From NCBI GenBank assembly GCA_028717525.1, contig JAQUNT010000211.1:1-5193 (forward strand): a stretch of 5,193 nt of DNA, read 5' to 3'. The notes under the pieces were generated by a model. It did not search any database, was not told the origin of the DNA, and worked only from the letters and a program-made list of their open reading frames with translations. The translations under genes were made by a program, and so were the position numbers. How positions within the stretch are numbered: the first letter of the stretch is position 1; the number at the start of each line of letters is the position of its first letter. Below are positions 1-3,779 of this stretch, in pieces. The stretch is from Elusimicrobiota bacterium (GTDB lineage: Bacteria > Elusimicrobiota > Elusimicrobia > UBA1565 > UBA9628).

Positions 1-44
1 GCCACGACCACTTCGACGAGGGTGTAGCCCGGCCGCCGCTTCAT
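1..44 (-). CDS. Second type IV prepilin-like protein, N-terminus only (partial)
   Basis: Only 14 full codons plus two bases are present; the gene continues off the left edge. The peptide begins MKRRPGYTLVEVVV, which is a class III prepilin signal: a short basic leader (K2, R3, R4), Gly6 at -1 as the prepilin peptidase cleavage site, Tyr7 at +1, Glu11 at the conserved +5 position, then the start of a hydrophobic helix. The ATG at 44-42 is preceded by a good Shine-Dalgarno, GGAGG, four bases upstream. It lies 32 bases after the stop of the Cys-rich prepilin, so it is probably in the same transcript and supplies a minor pilin or pseudopilin of the same filament. The Tyr at +1 instead of Phe and the Val-rich helix are common in minor pseudopilins (GspH/I/J or PilV/W style), but the family cannot be decided from 14 residues. 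Confidence 0.85.
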   Translation of the reverse strand, partial: MKRRPGYTLVEVVV

Positions 45-48
45 ACAA

Positions 49-53
49 CCTCC
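49..53 (-). promoter_or_regulatory. Ribosome binding site of the second prepilin gene
   Basis: The minus strand reads AGGACGGAGGTTGT then ATG. GGAGG at 53-49 is four bases from the ATG, and a second AGGA sits just upstream at 58-55. This is the clearest Shine-Dalgarno in the window and it fixes the start at 44, which also gives a normal short prepilin leader. I see no promoter or U-tailed terminator in the 32-base gap, which supports co-transcription with the preceding prepilin. Confidence 0.7.
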
Positions 54-76
54 GTCCTCGTCGTCCCGACGCGGGC

Positions 77-619
77 CTACTGGAGCGGCATCGGGGGATC
101 CGTCGCGCCCGAGCAGGCCGTCGTGCCGCTCGGGTAGCAAGTGACGACGCCGTTGACGTCCATCGTATAGCCCCAGCCGCTGTACGGGGTAGAGGCTCCC
201 GACCGGCGCTTGATGCAGGCCACCAAGGCGCTCCCGGACAAGCCCAGCGGGCAGGTCGAGGGGTTGGTGGCGTTCCCCGCGGCGGCGATCTGGTAGGGCA
301 TGGAGTTGTAGTTGTTGGCCGGCAGGTACTTGCATCGGACCAAGTCGCACGCGGTCCAGGTGCAGGTCGTGTCGCAGCTGCAGGTCCCGCTGTTGCAGCT
401 GTCGCTGAGCGCCCCTCCGCTGATGTAGGTCCCGCTGTGGTCCAAAGCGAACATGCGCGCGGCCGCTCCGACCATCTTCAGTTGGGCCATGCCCGCGTCC
501 GCCCTGCTGTTCTCCACGCTCTTGAGGTACTTCGGTATGGCCACGGCCGACAGGATGCCGATGATGACGCATACGACGATGAGCTCCACGAGCGTGAAGC
601 CTCTGCTGCTGCGGGACAT
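77..619 (-). CDS. Cysteine-rich type IV prepilin / major pseudopilin-like protein
   Basis: This is a 180-residue prepilin. The leader MSRSSRG ends in Gly7 (-1), followed by Phe8 (+1) and Glu12 (+5), all as required by the prepilin peptidase/methylase. Residues 8-31 form the hydrophobic helix that anchors the subunit in the inner membrane and packs in the filament core. Residues 35-66 continue the amphipathic alpha-1 helix. From residue 70 the globular head is unusual: it has ten cysteines (75, 80, 82, 86, 91, 96, 123, 135, 161, 169), six of them packed in 22 residues; Cys17 lies in the membrane helix. An even number in an exported head suggests disulfides (inference). The GspG-type acidic C-terminus is not visible. 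The start is ambiguous: ATG at 619 has AAGGGGG eight bases upstream and gives a standard 7-residue leader, while an in-frame ATG at 637 overlaps the platform gene's stop (ATGA) and would add MKGVRV. I prefer 619. The platform protein lies upstream and another prepilin downstream. Confidence 0.92.
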   Translation of the reverse strand: MSRSSRGFTLVELIVVCVIIGILSAVAIPKYLKSVENSRADAGMAQLKMVGAAARMFALDHSGTYISGGALSDSCNSGTCSCDTTCTWTACDLVRCKYLPANNYNSMPYQIAAAGNATNPSTCPLGLSGSALVACIKRRSGASTPYSGWGYTMDVNGVVTCYPSGTTACSGATDPPMPLQ

Positions 620-627
620 GACGCGCA

Positions 628-634
628 CCCCCTT
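628..634 (-). promoter_or_regulatory. Putative ribosome binding site choosing the prepilin start at 619
   Basis: On the minus strand AAGGGGG (634-628) is followed by eight bases and ATG at 619-617, a normal Shine-Dalgarno distance. It lies inside the first codons of the longer alternative reading frame that starts at 637. This is the main argument for the shorter protein. The rival start at 637 has only a G/C-rich run upstream, but it has the ATGA stop/start overlap that is typical of translational coupling. Confidence 0.5.
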
Positions 635-1860
635 CATTTGCCGCCCCCCCCGCCCATGGTGGACAGCTTGAAGATGGGCAGGAAGATCGCGAGGACGATG
701 ACGCCGACGACTCCGCCGATGCCCACCACCAGGATGGGGTCGATGATCGCGGTGAAGCGCCGGGTGAACTGGTCGATCTGCTCGCGATAGAAGGCCGACA
801 GGGTCACCAGCATGTCCGGGAGCTTGCCGGACTCCTCGCCCATGAACATCATCTCGGTCACCAGGGGCGGCAGGATCCCGGTCCGGCGGAAGGCGGCGGA
901 GATGGACTTGCCGCTGGCCACATCGTTCTTGACCGAGCGCAGCAGGCGCTGGAAGATGATGTTGCTCCCGAAGACCCCCTCCAGGACCGAGATGGCGTTG
1001 AGGATGCTCACGCCGCTCTCGATCAGGGTCGAGAGCGTGGTCAGCAGACGCTCCACCATCATGTTCTTGAGGAAGGCGCCGAAGAAGGGCACGCTGAAGA
1101 GCATGTTCCACTTGGTGACCTGGCCGGGCTCGGTCGAGACGTAGGCGCTCCAAATGAACCAAAGGACCACCAGGACGACTGTGAGGGAGGCCAGGTGGTT
1201 GACGAGGACGTTCGAGACCAGCAGGATGACCATGGTCAGGGGCGGCAGCTTGAGCCCGAACTGCTTGAAGATGTCCGCGAAGACCGGGACGATCTTGATG
1301 ATGAAGAAGGCCAGCACGCCCAGGGAGATGCAGCACAGCACGCCCGGGTAGGCCATGGCCGTGATGATCTTCCCCTTCAGCTCGTCCTGGGCTCCGGTAT
1401 AGTTCGCGATCTGCTTGAGCACCTTGGGAAGCTGGCCGCCCATCTCGCCGGCCTGGACCAAGGAGACCCAGAGGTGGTCGAACGAGTTGGGATGGCGCTC
1501 CAACGCCTTGTACAAGGCCATGCCCCCGGCCACGTCCTTGGTGACCTGGGCCAAGGCCAGGTGGAGGTTCTTGGACTGGGCGTGCTCGCCCAGCAGCGAG
1601 AGGGCGCGCACCAGGGGTACGCCGCCGTTGAGGAGCGTGGCCAACTGCTCGGCGAAGAAGATGAGGTCCCGCGCCGCGACCCTGCCGCCGGCTGTCGGCT
1701 TGCCCGAAGCAGCATGGGCGGTGCGCTCCGCGGCGATGGAGAGGATGAAGAAGCCCTTGCCTTGGAGGGCGGCTATGGCCTCGTTCTCGTCGCCGGCCTC
1801 CAGGTTGCCGGAAGTCGTCTCGCCTTTGCCGTCCTGAACGGTATAATTGAAGCGACCCAT
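634..1860 (-). CDS. pilC: Type IV filament inner-membrane platform protein (PilC/GspF family)
   Basis: The protein has 408 residues, the usual length for PilC/GspF. It sits in the inner membrane under the growing filament and couples the cytoplasmic ATPase to prepilin extraction. The opening FNYTVQDGKGE..SGNLEA is the usual N-terminal motif. Two repeated T2SSF domains follow, roughly residues 65-190 and 268-395, each with a family signature: GEMGGQLPKVL at 138-148 and GEESGKLPDML at 341-351. Hydrophobic segments at about 170-193, 209-237 and 374-397 fit the three-helix topology. The ATG at 1860 is fixed because an in-frame TAA lies five codons upstream with no other start between. The expected Shine-Dalgarno is missing: AGGGG is only one base from the ATG. 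The C-terminus ends in Gly residues encoded by an eight-G run, and its TGA overlaps an alternative ATG of the prepilin. GspF of a type II secretion system is the alternative name; the sequence does not separate the two. Confidence 0.96.
   Translation of the reverse strand: MGRFNYTVQDGKGETTSGNLEAGDENEAIAALQGKGFFILSIAAERTAHAASGKPTAGGRVAARDLIFFAEQLATLLNGGVPLVRALSLLGEHAQSKNLHLALAQVTKDVAGGMALYKALERHPNSFDHLWVSLVQAGEMGGQLPKVLKQIANYTGAQDELKGKIITAMAYPGVLCCISLGVLAFFIIKIVPVFADIFKQFGLKLPPLTMVILLVSNVLVNHLASLTVVLVVLWFIWSAYVSTEPGQVTKWNMLFSVPFFGAFLKNMMVERLLTTLSTLIESGVSILNAISVLEGVFGSNIIFQRLLRSVKNDVASGKSISAAFRRTGILPPLVTEMMFMGEESGKLPDMLVTLSAFYREQIDQFTRRFTAIIDPILVVGIGGVVGVIVLAIFLPIFKLSTMGGGGGK
644..651 (-). repeat. 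Eight-G homopolymer at the 3' end of the platform gene
   Basis: The coding strand carries eight consecutive G within ATGGGCGGGGGGGGCGGC, encoding the Gly-rich tail of the platform protein, seven bases before the alternative prepilin ATG at 637. Homopolymers of this length are prone to replication slippage. Gain of one G would move the reading frame past the TGA and directly into the prepilin frame. Confidence 0.75.
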
Positions 1861-1869
1861 ACCCCTAGG

Positions 1870-1898
1870 AGTTTAACAGGGTCGGCAAACTTTGTCAA
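1870..1898 (-). promoter_or_regulatory. Putative sigma-70 type promoter of the platform gene, extended -10
   Basis: On the minus strand a perfect -35 TTGACA (1898-1893) is followed by a 17-base spacer and TAAACT (1875-1870). The spacer ends in TGT, giving an extended -10 (TGn). TAAACT matches TATAAT at four of six positions. The block is visibly AT-richer than the surrounding coding DNA. Transcription would start near 1863, only about three bases before the ATG at 1860, so the mRNA would be leaderless or nearly so. The gap between ATPase and platform genes (1861-1956) contains nothing else that I can support. Confidence 0.6.
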
Positions 1899-1956
1899 TG
1901 CGCGCGATGTGAATTCTTATAGTCGCGGGCGCGCGAGGGGAAGCCGGGGCCAGGCC

Positions 1957-3705
1957 CTATTCGTCCTCCAGGGTGACCCCCAGGATCTCCTCCAGGGAGG
2001 TCTGGCCCGAGATGACCTTCCGCCAGCCGCTGGCGCGCAGGGTCCACATGCCCGCCCTCTGGGCCGCGTCCCTGAGCCGAGCCAAGTCGCCGCCGTACTT
2101 GTAGATGATCTCGCGCATCTCGGGCACGATCAGGTAGACCTCGTAGATGGCGGTGCGGCCGGAATAGCCGGTGCGTGCGCACTTGTCGCAGCCCCGGGCC
2201 TCGTAGAAGGTGATCTTGGCCGGGTCGGGAGCCGGGTCCAGCAGGGACTCCCGGATGCACATCTCCACGTCCTTGGTGTCCGGCAGGAAGGCCTTCTTGC
2301 AGTGGGGGCAGAGCCTGCGCACCAGGCGCTGCGCGGCCACGCAGCAGAGGCTGCTGGAGAGCAGGAACGGCTCGATGCCGAGGTCGATGAGGCGCACGAC
2401 CGCGGAGAGGGCGTCGTTGGTGTGCAGGGTGGAGAGCACCAGATGGCCGGTCAGCGCCGCGCGCAGGCAGGTCTGGGCCGTCTCCTGGTCGCGCACCTCG
2501 CCGACCAGGATCACATCCGGGTCCTGGCGCAGGAAGGAGCGCAGGGCCGCCGCGAAGGTCAGCCCGATGGTGGCCCGCACCTGCACCTGGTTGAGCCCCG
2601 CCATCTTGATCTCGACGGGATCCTCGATGGTCATGAAGTTGAGCTCGGGAGTCTTGATCGTGTTGAGCACCGAATAAAGCGTGGTGGTCTTGCCGGAGCC
2701 GGTGGGTCCGGTCAGGAAGAGCAACCCGTGGGGGCGGTTGGCCCCGACCAGGAAGTCCTCCTTCTGGCGGGGCTCGAAGCCGATCTTGTCGATGTTGAGC
2801 TCCACCGCGCCCTTGTCCAGGACGCGCATGACGACCTTCTCGCCGAACACGGTCGGGCAGATGGAGACGCGCAGGTCGATGTTGCGGTTCTGCACCTTGA
2901 TGGAGAAGGTGCCGTCCTGGGGCAGGCGGCGCTCCGCGATGTCGAGCTTGGAGAGGATCTTGATGCGGGAGATCACGGCGTTGAAATCCTTCTTCAGGGG
3001 CGCCATGCGCTCGTAGAGGACGCCGTCGATGCGGAAGCGCAGCATCACCCGCTCGTCGTAGCTCTCGATGTGGATATCCGAGGCCCTCTCGGAGATGCCC
3101 TGCTTGAGGATGGCGTTGACCAGGGAGACGATCTGGGCGCCCTCGGCGCCGCGCACCATCTGGTCGAGGTCGACCCGGGTCTCGCTGCTGGTCTCCACCT
3201 CCTGCACGTCATCGCCCGCGGTGGCGGAGGCCAAGGACTTCTCGATCATCTGCGCGCCGCCGCCAGTGTAGAACTCGTCGATGGCCTTGAGGATCTGCGC
3301 GCGCGTGGCCACGAAGGACTGGATCTCCAGCCCCGACGTGAGCAGCTTGAGGTTGTCGAGCAGCATCATGTCGTCGGGGTTGGTCATGGCGACGGCCAGG
3401 ACCCCCTCGTCGAGGAACAAGGGCAGGACGCTGTGGTCGCGGGCGTAGGACTCGGAGATGATGCGCTCGAGGTTCTGGCCTTTCTCGACCTTGAGGATCT
3501 TGTTCTCCCGGGAGGCGTAGGGCACGCCGAGCTGCTTGGAGATGGCGATGGCGATGGTCTCGTCCGTGGCAAAGCCCAGCTTGACGGCGGCCTCGCCGAA
3601 GGTGCACTTCGAGGTGGCCGCCACCCGGGCGGCCTTGTCCTTCTGGTCCGGGGTGATGACGCCGCTGCTGACGAGGACGTCAGGGAGTTCCTGCTTCTCA
3701 GGCAT
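1957..3705 (-). CDS. pilB: Type IV filament assembly ATPase (PilB/GspE family)
   Basis: This is a 582-residue cytoplasmic hexameric ATPase that powers filament assembly through the platform protein. Residues 1-147 form a T2SSE_N/MshEN-like N-domain. The N2E region has the typical ASDIHIE (208-214) and RFRIDGVL (223-230). Catalytic motifs are intact: Walker A GPTGSGKT (333-340), Asp box TIEDPVE (359-365), Walker B with DPDVILVGEVRD (395-406, Glu403) and His box TGHLVLSTLHTN (419-430). A zinc-binding tetracysteine follows: C466/C469 and C506/C509. The end GQTSLEEILGVT is normal. This motif set is that of the assembly class rather than the PilT retraction class, since it has the long N-domain and the CxxC pairs. 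The ATG at 3705 is fixed by an in-frame TGA two codons upstream, although the Shine-Dalgarno is weak. Length (about 580) is nearer PilB/MshE than GspE (about 500), while the TGHLVLSTLHTN wording is GspE-like, so the subtype stays open. It has its own promoter. Confidence 0.97.
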   Translation of the reverse strand: MPEKQELPDVLVSSGVITPDQKDKAARVAATSKCTFGEAAVKLGFATDETIAIAISKQLGVPYASRENKILKVEKGQNLERIISESYARDHSVLPLFLDEGVLAVAMTNPDDMMLLDNLKLLTSGLEIQSFVATRAQILKAIDEFYTGGGAQMIEKSLASATAGDDVQEVETSSETRVDLDQMVRGAEGAQIVSLVNAILKQGISERASDIHIESYDERVMLRFRIDGVLYERMAPLKKDFNAVISRIKILSKLDIAERRLPQDGTFSIKVQNRNIDLRVSICPTVFGEKVVMRVLDKGAVELNIDKIGFEPRQKEDFLVGANRPHGLLFLTGPTGSGKTTTLYSVLNTIKTPELNFMTIEDPVEIKMAGLNQVQVRATIGLTFAAALRSFLRQDPDVILVGEVRDQETAQTCLRAALTGHLVLSTLHTNDALSAVVRLIDLGIEPFLLSSSLCCVAAQRLVRRLCPHCKKAFLPDTKDVEMCIRESLLDPAPDPAKITFYEARGCDKCARTGYSGRTAIYEVYLIVPEMREIIYKYGGDLARLRDAAQRAGMWTLRASGWRKVISGQTSLEEILGVTLEDE

Positions 3706-3736
3706 GGTTCACATCAGGGGCTCTCGGCCCACAGCA

Positions 3737-3764
3737 AGTATAGCGTACTAGAAGCGATTGTCAA
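3737..3764 (-). promoter_or_regulatory. Putative sigma-70 type promoter of the assembly ATPase gene
   Basis: In the 74-base gap after the secretin stop, the minus strand has a perfect -35 TTGACA (3764-3759), a 16-base spacer and TATACT (3742-3737), one mismatch from TATAAT. The predicted start is near 3730, giving a leader of about 25 bases. That leader begins with a small possible hairpin (GGGC-CGAGA-GCCC, 3730-3718) and has no good Shine-Dalgarno before the ATG at 3705. No intrinsic terminator with a U-tract is visible between the secretin stop and this promoter, so read-through from upstream is also possible. Confidence 0.7.
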
Positions 3765-3779
3765 GCCCACGAGCCGATG

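Noticed and set aside
64..76. CCCG-CGT-CGGG hairpin just after the prepilin stop
   Set aside because: Four base pairs without a U-tract is too weak for a terminator, and the next gene has a strong ribosome binding site within 30 bases.
620..1336. The prepilin frame stays open far upstream, suggesting a 419-residue protein
   Set aside because: The upstream part is an Arg/His/Pro-rich shadow of the platform gene in another frame. The prepilin leader starts at 619 (or 637), where a start codon and a proper class III signal occur.
1911..1922. TATAAG in the ATPase/platform gap as another -10 box
   Set aside because: It is one mismatch from TATAAT, but the hexamer 17 bases upstream (GCTTCC) bears no resemblance to a -35, and a much better promoter lies just downstream.
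1923..1936. Small hairpin TCGCG-CGCC-CGCGA after the ATPase gene as a terminator
   Set aside because: The stem has only five base pairs and is followed by CTATAAGAATTC rather than a U-tract, so it is not a credible intrinsic terminator. The GCGCGC repeats around it are self-complementary by composition.
3706..3718. GATGTGAA occurs both before the ATPase start (minus strand) and in the ATPase/platform gap (plus strand), as a possible operator
   Set aside because: Only eight bases are shared, in opposite orientation and at different distances from the two promoters; chance is sufficient.
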